Shown: positions 1-7,365 of the stretch, one piece after another
Layout of the letters: every line of letters starts with the position of its first letter
How positions within the stretch are numbered: position 1 is the stretch's first letter
Assembly: GCF_014205015.1 (NCBI RefSeq)
Contig: NZ_JACHMO010000001.1
Span: 2,170,001-2,234,000 of the forward strand
DNA: 64,000 nucleotides
Source: Saccharothrix ecbatanensis
Lineage (GTDB): Bacteria > Actinomycetota > Actinomycetes > Mycobacteriales > Pseudonocardiaceae
Reading direction: 5' to 3'
Notes under the pieces: model-generated
The model's database searches: none
What the model saw: the letters and a program-made list of their open reading frames with translations, nothing else
What the model was told of the DNA's origin: nothing
Program-made: the position numbers and the translations under genes

Positions 1-343
1 CGAAACGGAGATCGTCCTCACGCGGCACGTCGTTGTGCCGTTCGGAGCACGGGGGCCGGGGCGGTGCCCACGTGCTTGCTCCGTCGCGGTGTCGGGATCG
101 GTCCGACCGGTCGGAGTTCGACGCATGTGCGCGCAGCAGTGGGGCTGCGGACCGCTTCATCGGTGGTTCGGCGAATAGTAGAGGCGGACTCACGGTGTGC
201 GCCAGCCCGCGACTCGGACTTCCGAAGGGAAATTGTGGAGGGACGTCGCCGAAATCCCGTGCCATTGGTATGCGCGGTCATTCCGGGAATGATGCTATTC
301 GCTTTGACCGGGAATTTCGCGCGTAGCCGCGGGCACGGGCCGG
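1..343. other. No convincing gene; short palindrome near right end
   Basis: The short open frames here have arginine-rich, out-of-frame-looking translations and no ribosome binding site, so I call no gene. The one structured element is a perfect inverted repeat TCATTCC-G-GGAATGA at 278-292, about 50 bp beyond the stop of the SGNH gene on the other strand. It could be an operator for a gene left of the window or a weak hairpin. Confidence 0.5.
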
Positions 344-1282
344 TCAGCGGCCGGTGGCTGTCAGGACGGCGGAGGCGATGGCCTTGTGCCCGTCAGGGGT
401 CGGGTGGACGTCGGTGTGGCCGCAGAAGTACGTCAGCGCGCACACCTTCGCCACCGATGTCGGGATCGAGCCGTACGTCGGGTCCTGGGTGATCTCGGTG
501 AACGGTCCATAGCCCCCGGTCGAGGCGGTCACGTCCACGAACGTCGCCCCGACCTTCTCGTACTCGGTCTTGAGCGCGGCGTTGAAGAAGTCCCGGAACA
601 GCGGCACCGACAGGCGCGCGAGGTCCTGGCCGTTCGGGAACGCGGGGGACACCCACGCACCGAGGAACACGTCCGGATAAGTCAGACCCACGATCGGGGC
701 ATCGCCGGCGGCTTCACGCAGCGCGGGCAGGGTGGCGGCCAGGCCTGCCCGGACGTTGGCGACGGCCCGCGACGCGCAGCCCAACGCATCGGCCGCCCGC
801 GCGCACGGCGCCAGGTCGTTGCCGCCGATCACCACCGTCACCAGACCCACTCGCCCCTGGTGCTCGCGCAGCGCCTGCACGGCCGCGTCGAGTTGGGTGC
901 GGCCCGCCGGGTCCGGCGCGCCGGGAGCGACGTTGCCGGGGGCGCAGGCGGGTCCACCGAGCAGTTGCGCGGACGTCGCGCCGCTGCACGCGACGTTGAT
1001 CAACCGCAGGTCCGACTGCTCGGCGACGAGGTACGCGAAGCCGTCCGCGCCGGTCGACGTGCCGGCGGCCGGCGGTCGGTAACCGGTCGCGTACGAGTCG
1101 CCCAAGGACACGTACACGCTGTCTGCGGGCGGTGCGCTCTCGCTGGGCGATGCGCTGTCGCTCGGCGGTGCGCTGTCGTTGGTGGCTGAAGGGTTCTCGG
1201 ACGGCGCTCCGGTGCACGCCCCGAGCGCCACCGCCAACGCCACCGACAACGCCCCGATCAGTGCGGATGGCCGCGGCACCAT
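344..1282 (-). CDS. SGNH/GDSL-type esterase lipoprotein
   Basis: A 312-residue secreted hydrolase of the SGNH (GDSL) family, predicted to cleave ester bonds in lipids or acylated glycans outside the cell. The N-terminus has a hydrophobic segment ending in a lipobox (LGAC at about residue 22), so it should be a diacylglyceryl-anchored lipoprotein. A Ser/Pro-rich linker follows with repeats of the type SESAPPSDS. Block I is VSLGDSYATGY, giving the nucleophilic serine. The block III Asn/Gly is in VVIGGNDLAPC, and the Asp-x-x-His near the C-terminus is DVHPTPDGH. Cysteines around 99-113 and 150-168 suggest the disulfides common in actinobacterial secreted lipases of this type. It is divergent from padR over a 95-bp gap. 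The substrate cannot be told from sequence. Confidence 0.85.
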   Translation of the reverse strand: MVPRPSALIGALSVALAVALGACTGAPSENPSATNDSAPPSDSASPSESAPPADSVYVSLGDSYATGYRPPAAGTSTGADGFAYLVAEQSDLRLINVACSGATSAQLLGGPACAPGNVAPGAPDPAGRTQLDAAVQALREHQGRVGLVTVVIGGNDLAPCARAADALGCASRAVANVRAGLAATLPALREAAGDAPIVGLTYPDVFLGAWVSPAFPNGQDLARLSVPLFRDFFNAALKTEYEKVGATFVDVTASTGGYGPFTEITQDPTYGSIPTSVAKVCALTYFCGHTDVHPTPDGHKAIASAVLTATGR

Positions 1283-1354
1283 CAGCCCCTTCTGTCCCGT
1301 GGGTGATCGTCAGCCTCCCAGGCTACGCGTGACGCCCGGCCTCGGCGGGGCGAG

Positions 1355-1372
1355 TATTCTAGTGTTAGAATA
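1355..1372. promoter_or_regulatory. PadR-type operator overlapping a leaderless promoter
   Basis: A perfect inverted repeat TATTCTA-GTGT-TAGAATA. Its right arm supplies a -10-like TAGAAT (1366-1371), followed by 6 nt and then the GTG start of padR at 1378. That spacing is typical of leaderless actinobacterial transcripts. The repeat is AT-rich in a GC-rich background. Binding here would block the padR promoter, so autoregulation is the simplest reading, and the divergent SGNH gene could also be affected. Confidence 0.65.
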
Positions 1373-1377
1373 GCGAC

Positions 1378-1902
1378 GTGTCCGAACGCCTCACCCCCGC
1401 CGAACTGACCCTGCTCGGCCTGCTCGTGGAGAAGCCCCGCCACGGCTATGAGCTGGAGGAGGTCATCACGGCCCGCGGCATGCGGGAGTGGACCGAGATC
1501 GGGTTCAGCTCCATCTACTACCTGCTCACCAAGCTCCGTGACCGCGGCCTGGTCGCCGAGAGGGGCGACGAGCCGGGGCGCGGCAAGACCCGCAAGGTGT
1601 TCGAGCCGACCGAACGCGGACGTGAGGCGTGCGCGGCCGGCGCCGAGGAGGCCATCGCCACCCTGCGGCCGGTGTTCCCGCCGGTCCTCGTCGGCCTGGC
1701 CAACCAGCCGGTCATCCCGCCCGAACGGCTGCGTGCCGCACTGGCCCGACGGGCGGAGGCGCTGGCCGAGCGGATCGCCGCGGTCCGGGCCGCCGCGCCG
1801 CCCGACGCCCCCGATTTCGTCCGCGCGATCTTCGACTACTCGCTCCACCAACTCGAAGCCGAAAAGACGTGGCTGGCCACCTACCGAGGAGAACAGCGAT
1901 GA
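1378..1902 (+). CDS. PadR family transcriptional regulator
   Basis: A 174-residue PadR-family repressor. The N-terminal winged helix (about residues 1-90) shows the family pattern LTPAELTLLGLL, HGYELEEVI and SSIYYLLTKLRDRGLV, with a basic wing around GKTRKVFEPTERG. The C-terminal half is helical, as expected for the dimerisation domain (ALARRAEALAERIAAV, then FDYSLHQLEAEKTWLATY). The start is GTG at 1378, placed by the adjacent leaderless -10 box; no Shine-Dalgarno is visible. Its TGA overlaps the ATG of the next gene by 4 nt, so the two are co-translated. PadR proteins usually respond to small molecules, and the GyrI-like partner suggests the pair senses a xenobiotic. No effector can be named. 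Confidence 0.9.
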   Translation: MSERLTPAELTLLGLLVEKPRHGYELEEVITARGMREWTEIGFSSIYYLLTKLRDRGLVAERGDEPGRGKTRKVFEPTERGREACAAGAEEAIATLRPVFPPVLVGLANQPVIPPERLRAALARRAEALAERIAAVRAAAPPDAPDFVRAIFDYSLHQLEAEKTWLATYRGEQR

Positions 1903-2516
1903 CCCCGTACGACGTGAAACGCGAGCTGAAGGAGCTGTACGCGCCGAAGAACCGGGACTGGGCGCTGATCGACGTGCCGCCGCAGCAGTTCATCGCGTGC
2001 GACGGCAAGGGCGACCCGAACACCGCGCCCGAGTACGCGCGAGCGGTCGAGGCGCTGTACTCGGTGGCGTACACCCTGAAGTTCGGGAGCAAGCGCGCCG
2101 GCAGGGACTTCGTGGTCGGCCCGCTCGAAGGCCTGTGGTGGTCGGACGACCCGACCGTGTTCACCGCCAGGGAGAAGGACTCGTGGCAGTGGCGAATGTT
2201 GATCAGCCAGCCCGACTGGATCACCGCGGAGGACATCAAGGAGGCCACGGAGGCGGCGTTGGCGAAGAAGAAACTCCCGACCATCGCCGAGGTCCGCCAC
2301 GAGAGGCTGGACGAGGGCACGTGCGCCCAGGTGCTGCACATCGGCTCGTACGACGACGAAACACCCATCCTGGCGACCCTCCACAATGACTACTTGGCGG
2401 CCAACGACCTGGTGATGACCGGCCTGCACCACGAGATCTACATCGGCGACCCCCGCCGCGTCGAACCCGCGAAGCTGAAGACCATTCTGCGCCAACCGGT
2501 CCGCCCCAAGCCGTAA
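1899..2516 (+). CDS. GyrI-like small-molecule binding domain protein
   Basis: A 205-residue protein of the GyrI-like (AraC effector-binding/SHS2) fold, in the stand-alone class often encoded directly behind a PadR or MarR regulator. The ATG at 1899 overlaps the padR stop (ATGA). Recognisable features are the start TPYDVKRELKELYAPKN, the segment FIACDGKGDPNTAPEYARAVEALYSVAYTLKF, and the aromatic-rich VVGPLEGLWWSDD, which would line the ligand pocket. The conserved acidic end of the fold lies in VLHIGSYDDETPILATLH. There is no DNA-binding domain. The likely role is sequestering or sensing a hydrophobic ligand, perhaps a drug, together with PadR; this comes from family and context. Confidence 0.85.
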   Translation: MTPYDVKRELKELYAPKNRDWALIDVPPQQFIACDGKGDPNTAPEYARAVEALYSVAYTLKFGSKRAGRDFVVGPLEGLWWSDDPTVFTAREKDSWQWRMLISQPDWITAEDIKEATEAALAKKKLPTIAEVRHERLDEGTCAQVLHIGSYDDETPILATLHNDYLAANDLVMTGLHHEIYIGDPRRVEPAKLKTILRQPVRPKP

Positions 2517-2582
2517 CGCACGATTGGGTGAACCGTTCGCGTGCGGCGAAATGGTCGGTCGAGGCGGGACGACCTGAAGGGC

Positions 2583-2945
2583 ATGAGGAGGACAGAACTT
2601 CACGCCACAGCGGTTGCCGGCTTGTGCGCGGCCACGCTTGCCGTGATGGCGGCGTGCCAGGGGCAGGAACCGGCACCGGCACCTGCTCAACCCACCAGCA
2701 CGACCATGACGACGGCCACGACCACGAGCACGAGCACGACGCGAGCGCAGGGCGGCGACCAGCTGCCCACGGGCACGATCACCGCCACCTACGCCACCGG
2801 GTCCACGGTGTCGCCGTCCGGGCCGCTGATCCCCGAGCCATCGGCCGAGCCCACGGCGCCGAGCTCGACGGATTCGGCATTGATCACCGAACCGCTCACC
2901 CCCACCCACACGGCGCCGCCGGTCGTCACCACAACGGCACCGTAG
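2583..2945 (+). CDS. Small Thr/Pro-rich lipoprotein
   Basis: A 120-residue predicted lipoprotein with no family I recognise. The N-terminus is a signal peptide ending in a lipobox (LAVMAAC, Cys near residue 25). The mature part is almost entirely low complexity: a run of Thr/Ser around 40-55 and Pro/Thr/Ser to the end, as in wall-spanning linkers. I start it at the ATG at 2583, behind the purine-rich stretch TGAAGGGC; an in-frame ATG 42 nt upstream would place charged residues before the signal. The stop TAG is immediately followed by the ATG of the next gene, so the two are probably translated together. It may be a wall-facing partner of that membrane protein. Confidence 0.6.
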   Translation: MRRTELHATAVAGLCAATLAVMAACQGQEPAPAPAQPTSTTMTTATTTSTSTTRAQGGDQLPTGTITATYATGSTVSPSGPLIPEPSAEPTAPSSTDSALITEPLTPTHTAPPVVTTTAP

Positions 2946-3794
2946 ATGGGCGTCGGCAAAGAAACGCCGGAGCCAGTGGTGGCGTGGCCACGGCTCGTGG
3001 CGGTGCTGTCGGAGGCCGCGGTCATCTCGGCGGTGCTGTACTACTTCGGCTGGGTCCGCACGGAGGCGACGTACGGCCGGTTCGGGGTGAGCCTGAGCCT
3101 GCTGGAACTGGCCACGGCCGACTACATCCTGCGCAGCATCAACTCGGCGTTCCCGCCGTTGATCGGCCTCGGCGCGGTCCTCGTGGCGCTCGCCGCGGTG
3201 CACCGCCGATGGGTGGCGCCGGCCCTGGCCGCCGAGCCCTCACGCTGTGCGCACCGGGTCGCGCGTGCCGCGATCCGGGTCATCACGGCCGTGTGCGTGC
3301 TCGGGCTGGCGCTGGCCGCGCTGGGCGTGGTCGCACAGGACACGGTGGGCAAACCGCTGGGCTGGTGGCTGCCCGCCATCCTGACCGTGGCCGCGGCCGG
3401 GCTGATGTACGTCGGCTCGGCCACCGGGGCAACCTCGCCCGTCGGGTCGACGGTGCTGCCGGCACTGGCCGTCATCGGCGGGCTGTGGCTGGTCACCGTG
3501 CACGCCCACCGCACGGGCGACGAGTTCGGTGACCGATTCGTCGCCGGACTGCCCGGCAAGCCCGAAGTGGTGCTCTACAGCGCCGAACGGCTCGCCATAG
3601 CGGGCCCCGGCGTAGGGGTGGCGCCGATCGAGCAGGAGGGGTCGCGGTTCAAGTTCCGCTACACCGGACTGCGGATGCTGATCCACACCCAGGACCGGTA
3701 CTTCCTGGTCGCGGCGGAGTGGCAGCGGGGCCGTGACGCGACCTACGTGGTCGCTTCGACCGACGACACCCGCCTCGACGTCATCGGCCGCTGA
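2946..3794 (+). CDS. Hypothetical multi-pass membrane protein
   Basis: A 282-residue integral membrane protein of unknown function. Five hydrophobic segments are visible, at about residues 14-35, 70-88, 108-130, 138-158 and 166-186. A C-terminal soluble domain of about 90 residues follows, with alternating beta-like stretches (RFKFRYTGLRMLIHTQDRYFLVAAEW). The ATG abuts the stop of the small lipoprotein gene with zero spacing, indicating translational coupling. It converges on the FAD gene with an 18-bp gap. I see no catalytic signature and no transporter motif. Confidence 0.7.
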   Translation: MGVGKETPEPVVAWPRLVAVLSEAAVISAVLYYFGWVRTEATYGRFGVSLSLLELATADYILRSINSAFPPLIGLGAVLVALAAVHRRWVAPALAAEPSRCAHRVARAAIRVITAVCVLGLALAALGVVAQDTVGKPLGWWLPAILTVAAAGLMYVGSATGATSPVGSTVLPALAVIGGLWLVTVHAHRTGDEFGDRFVAGLPGKPEVVLYSAERLAIAGPGVGVAPIEQEGSRFKFRYTGLRMLIHTQDRYFLVAAEWQRGRDATYVVASTDDTRLDVIGR

Positions 3795-3812
3795 TCAGCC
3801 GGACCAGTCGGA

Positions 3813-5156
3813 TCAGTCGGTGACGAGCAATCCCTTGCCGTACAGCCATTCCGCCGTCGCCTCGGCACGCCCGGCGGGAAGACGGGCCGACCACGTGCGG
3901 AGGAGATCGGCGAGGGACGCGGAGTGCTGCACGCAGTCCAGCAGCGGAGCGAGTTCCGCGTCACCCACGTGGGCGATCGGCGTGGGCAGGGCTGGATGGG
4001 TGAGCGCACGGCGCATCGTGACCAGGTCCCCGACCGGGCACGGAGTGGGCACCACGGCGGCCTCGGCGGACAGGCGAACGGGTCGGCGCAGGTGGTCGGG
4101 TGTCAGGGGAAGCGTCACGGCGGTCGGCGGGGGAGGTGTGGCGCGGCGACGCCAGAACGGGTGGTCGCGGTGGGGTTCGCACCGGTGGTAGTGGGCGCCG
4201 GTCCAGGCCGTGTGGCGGGCCACGGCACGGTCCCGGCTGTCCCGGTAGAACTCGAGCGCGGCGGCACGGTCGCCGTCCGAGAGCAGCGTGTGCGCGGTGA
4301 CAGCGGCGGCCATGGCGCTCTGCAACGCGCTGTCCACACCGGACGACGTCAGCGGGTCCAGCGTGAACGACGCTTCGCCGACCTTGACCGAGTCGTCGGT
4401 GACGGGGGAGTCGTCCCGGTACCCGGTGGCGTCGCACACCGCGACGACGCGCGCCGACGGGCGGTCCGGGAACAGCCCGGTCGAATCGAGCAGCTCGTGG
4501 TAGAGCCGTTTCAGGTCGGTGGAGCAAGGATGCAGGAGTTCGGCGTCCACGAACGCCATGGCACGGAACGCGCCACCGGGTAACGGCGTGCCCCAGCACC
4601 AGCCGCGTGGTCCGGTGCCGAGCCGGGTCGGACCGTCACCGCGCCAAGTGGCGTGCAGGGTCAGCGTCCGGAGCCCGGTGGCGGTGGTCGTGCCGCCTGA
4701 AGCGCGCCGCCGCCCGCTGGCGTCGACCAGGAACCGCGCCCGCAGCACGTCGTGCCCCACCGGGATCTCCCAGCCGGCCGGACCACGGCGGGGACGTCCG
4801 GCGCGCACCGGCTGGAACACCGACACCCCGGCGGCACGTGCGGCGGCCAGCAACGCCTGGTCGAAACGCCCCCGGTCGACCGTCACCGCGCGTGGATCGG
4901 GCTCGACCATCCGGATGTGGGCGTCCTCCCAGCGCACCAGGGCACCCGGCGACGGCACGCTGCCGTCCAGCGCCTCTCGCACGCCCAAGAAGTCCAGCAG
5001 CGGAGGCACCCCCGGGGACAGCGCCTCGCCCACGTGCGGACGCGGGAACACCCGCCGTTCCACCAGCACGACGCGGTGACCGAGCCGGGCCAGCCGAAGC
5101 GCGCACACCGACCCGGCCGGCCCGCCGCCGATCACGCAGACGTCCCAGGCCGTCAT
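3813..5156 (-). CDS. LodB/QhpG-like FAD-dependent monooxygenase
   Basis: A 447-residue flavoprotein of the tryptophan-halogenase/geranylgeranyl-reductase superfamily. The dinucleotide-binding motif is at residues 8-15 (VIGGGPAG), followed by the acidic residue ending the second strand (VVLVERR) and the FPRPHVGE stretch seen in LodB-type enzymes. The second FAD motif lies in the region reading DASGRRRASGG. The halogenase signature WxWxIP is absent. In CTQ enzymes, LodB (lysine oxidase) and QhpG (quinohemoprotein amine dehydrogenase) are flavoproteins of this kind that hydroxylate the precursor tryptophan. Here it is last in the operon, overlapping the radical SAM gene by 4 nt (ATGA), so I infer it oxidises a residue of the LodA-like partner. 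An upstream in-frame start would add about 65 Arg/Pro-rich residues and is rejected. Confidence 0.75.
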   Translation of the reverse strand: MTAWDVCVIGGGPAGSVCALRLARLGHRVVLVERRVFPRPHVGEALSPGVPPLLDFLGVREALDGSVPSPGALVRWEDAHIRMVEPDPRAVTVDRGRFDQALLAAARAAGVSVFQPVRAGRPRRGPAGWEIPVGHDVLRARFLVDASGRRRASGGTTTATGLRTLTLHATWRGDGPTRLGTGPRGWCWGTPLPGGAFRAMAFVDAELLHPCSTDLKRLYHELLDSTGLFPDRPSARVVAVCDATGYRDDSPVTDDSVKVGEASFTLDPLTSSGVDSALQSAMAAAVTAHTLLSDGDRAAALEFYRDSRDRAVARHTAWTGAHYHRCEPHRDHPFWRRRATPPPPTAVTLPLTPDHLRRPVRLSAEAAVVPTPCPVGDLVTMRRALTHPALPTPIAHVGDAELAPLLDCVQHSASLADLLRTWSARLPAGRAEATAEWLYGKGLLVTD

Positions 5157-6484
5157 ATGCTGAAGTAGTCGGGCCGTGCCGCGAGCACGCGGCTGTAGAC
5201 GGTGAGGCAGTGGTGCAGCCAGCCGCGGATGTACTCGCACGCGGGCCGGCCGCGGCGGATCACCTCGTGGTGGCACCCGCCGCCGCACAGGTACCGGGCC
5301 CAGCAGCCCTTGCACGGCTCCTGGCGGTGCACGTGCCGGTCGGTCAGCCACCGGGCGCGCTTGACGTCGTCCACCCCGCCGGCCAGGTCGCCCATCGCGC
5401 CGTCCTCGTCACCCACGAACCGGTGGCACGCCGCCAGGTCGCCGTCGGCCGACACACCCAGGTAGCCCGCGCCCGCCCCGCACGGGTACGGCCGGTGCGT
5501 GCCGCGGTGGATCTCGCGCAACGCCGTGGCCAGGTTGGTGAACGGGTAGCGCCGCCCGGCCAGCACCCGCCGGACGAACTCGTCACCGCACGCGGTCATC
5601 TGCTCCAGCATCACCTCCAGGTCCGGCAGCGCCATCTCGCCGCGACCGTTGGGCGAGCTGAGCATGGGGGAGAACCCGACACCGTGGAACCCGGCGGCGG
5701 TGAACTCGTCCAGGGTCCGCGGCAGGTCCAGGTTGAGCGGTGTGACCGTGACGCGGGCCGACACCTGCATCCGCCGCTGGGCCACGAGCAGGGGCGCCAC
5801 CCGGTCCATGATCCGCTCGTAGCTGCCGCGCCCGTCACGGTGGGGCCGCAGCAGGTCGTGCCGCGCGCCAACGCCGTCCAGGCTGATCGTCACGGCGAAC
5901 GCGTGGTCCTCGAAGAACTCGCCGTCCTCGGGCGTGAGCAGGGTGCCGTTGGTGGTGATGGAGAACGTGACCGGCACACCCGTCCGTTCCGACACCGCCT
6001 CCGCGTACTCGGTGGCGGCGCGGACCACGGGCCGGTTCATCATCGGCTCGCCACCCAGGAACGCGAGGTTGACCCGTTCGCCCGGGGCGGCCTCGCGGAA
6101 CAGCGTGTCCACGGCGGCGAACGCGGTCGTCACGGGCATGTTCTTGGCCGGACCGCCGAAGTCGCCCTGCTGCGCGTAGCAGTAGGTGCAGCCGAGGTTG
6201 CACTTCTGGGCGACGGCCAGCGACAGCGCCCGCACCGGCGGGGGATCGGGCGCGGTGTCGTCGATCTGCCGGGGCGCGTCGATGCCCAGGTCGGCGAGCA
6301 CCACGTCCAGCGCCCGTGGGTCCGGATCACGGCGGGCGGCGTCGAGGCGGTCGTAGAGGGCCTGACCGACGCCGAACAGGCGGCTGCCGTTGGCGAGCAG
6401 CGCGCGCGGCCCGTCCTCGGTGCGCAGCAGGTGGACGTCGGGGTGGACCGGGGTGGACGCGGCGAACAGCTCACGAGCCGTCAC
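5153..6484 (-). CDS. Radical SAM/SPASM peptide maturase
   Basis: A 443-residue radical SAM enzyme. The N-terminal 80 residues look like a small substrate-recognition domain. The SAM cluster motif is CNLGCTYC (Cys95, Cys99, Cys102), followed by FLGGEP and ITTNGTLL. The C-terminal SPASM domain has cysteines at 335, 353, 391, 394, 400, 404, 416 and 426 (CKGCWARYLCGGGC core), enough for two auxiliary Fe-S clusters. SPASM enzymes modify peptide or protein substrates; QhpD, for example, makes thioether links in quinohemoprotein amine dehydrogenase. The GTG start overlaps the upstream TGA (GTGA). Next to a LodA-like C-terminal fragment with a Cys-x-Cys-Tyr-Tyr-Trp segment, its likely substrate is that protein. 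This substrate assignment is inference. Confidence 0.85.
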   Translation of the reverse strand: MTARELFAASTPVHPDVHLLRTEDGPRALLANGSRLFGVGQALYDRLDAARRDPDPRALDVVLADLGIDAPRQIDDTAPDPPPVRALSLAVAQKCNLGCTYCYAQQGDFGGPAKNMPVTTAFAAVDTLFREAAPGERVNLAFLGGEPMMNRPVVRAATEYAEAVSERTGVPVTFSITTNGTLLTPEDGEFFEDHAFAVTISLDGVGARHDLLRPHRDGRGSYERIMDRVAPLLVAQRRMQVSARVTVTPLNLDLPRTLDEFTAAGFHGVGFSPMLSSPNGRGEMALPDLEVMLEQMTACGDEFVRRVLAGRRYPFTNLATALREIHRGTHRPYPCGAGAGYLGVSADGDLAACHRFVGDEDGAMGDLAGGVDDVKRARWLTDRHVHRQEPCKGCWARYLCGGGCHHEVIRRGRPACEYIRGWLHHCLTVYSRVLAARPDYFSI

Positions 6485-7365
6485 TTCGCGCCGCTTTCCG
6501 GCTCGGTGCCTTCGCGCCCGGGTTCGACGTGTTCCGGCGCGTCGTTGCCGCCGACGATGAACCGCAGCCTGCCCTGCCAGTCCCGGAACAGGTCGTCGTA
6601 GCTGACCAGGCGGGAGTCGGTGCGGTCGTCCAGCACATACTCGCGCGGCTCGCGGTCCTTGGCGAACCAGTGGTTGCCGGTGCTGGTGCCCAGCGCGGTG
6701 TCCTCGACGTTGACGTAGTCCGGTCGGCTGGCGGCCCAGTAGTAGCAGGCGCATTCGCGGTAGTCGTTCTGCCAGGGCGAGCAGAGCCCACGGGTCAGGT
6801 CGCCCGGTCCGGCCATGTTCTCGGCGATCACCGGCAGCGGGCCGCCGGCCGCCTCGCTGTGCGCGAACAGCGGCCGGACCTCCAGTTGGACCTCCTCCAC
6901 CAGCGGTCCGGGCACCTCGGCGGGCCTGCCCACCGGTTTCGGCGCCGGGCCGCTGGTGAACAGGCACGTGACGGTCTCACCCGCGTGCTCGGCCAGCACG
7001 TCGGCCAGGGAGTTGGACCACTCCAGCATCATCACGCCGTCCGGGTTGTCGACCGACGTCAGCAGGCCGGACGGCGCGCCGGGGCGGGTCGGGCCGACGA
7101 GGTGCGCGATGACGTCGTGGCCCGCGACCGCCAGCAGTCGACGACCCTTGAGCCGCTCGTAGCCCTCGTCGGCGTCGACCACGTAGTTGTCCGCCTCGTG
7201 CAGTTCGACGCCGACCAGCAGCCTGCGCCAGATGTTGCGGATGTCGAATTCGAGGCCGGGGTAGGCGTTGGAGATCGCCGACACGGGCAATGTGCTCGGC
7301 GGGTTGCCCGCGGCGCGGTGGTCGAGTTGCGCGGTGAGGTTCAGCGGCTCGATGGAGTCGTTCAT
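6481..7365 (-). CDS. LodA/GoxA-like C-terminal half with candidate CTQ residues
   Basis: A 294-residue protein I read as the C-terminal half of a LodA/GoxA-type oxidase. Residues 28-62 (SAISNAYPGLEFDIRNIWRR) match the position of the 'NC-GGAF-PGIE' block of LodA proteins. Residues 193-216 (GLCSPWQNDYRECACYYW, then AASRPD) match the 'PWQADF-C-WWPAQRPD' segment, where LodA-family members carry the Cys and Trp that become cysteine tryptophylquinone. The candidates here are Cys205 or Cys207 with Trp210; Cys195 and Trp198 are also nearby. The C-terminus is acidic and probably disordered. It has 4-nt overlaps with both neighbours. Stand-alone catalysis is unlikely; it should pair with the product of the upstream gene. 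The alignment was done by eye. Confidence 0.65.
   Translation of the reverse strand: MNDSIEPLNLTAQLDHRAAGNPPSTLPVSAISNAYPGLEFDIRNIWRRLLVGVELHEADNYVVDADEGYERLKGRRLLAVAGHDVIAHLVGPTRPGAPSGLLTSVDNPDGVMMLEWSNSLADVLAEHAGETVTCLFTSGPAPKPVGRPAEVPGPLVEEVQLEVRPLFAHSEAAGGPLPVIAENMAGPGDLTRGLCSPWQNDYRECACYYWAASRPDYVNVEDTALGTSTGNHWFAKDREPREYVLDDRTDSRLVSYDDLFRDWQGRLRFIVGGNDAPEHVEPGREGTEPESGAK

Noticed and set aside
1..281. 87-codon minus-strand and 97-codon plus-strand frames at the left edge
   Set aside because: Low-quality Arg/Ser-rich translations, overlapping each other, without start signals.
4607..6601. Long plus-strand open frame opposite the FAD and radical SAM genes
   Set aside because: Its translation is Arg/Ala/Pro-rich with no motif, while the minus strand gives intact CX3CX2C, SPASM and FAD motifs with coupled starts.
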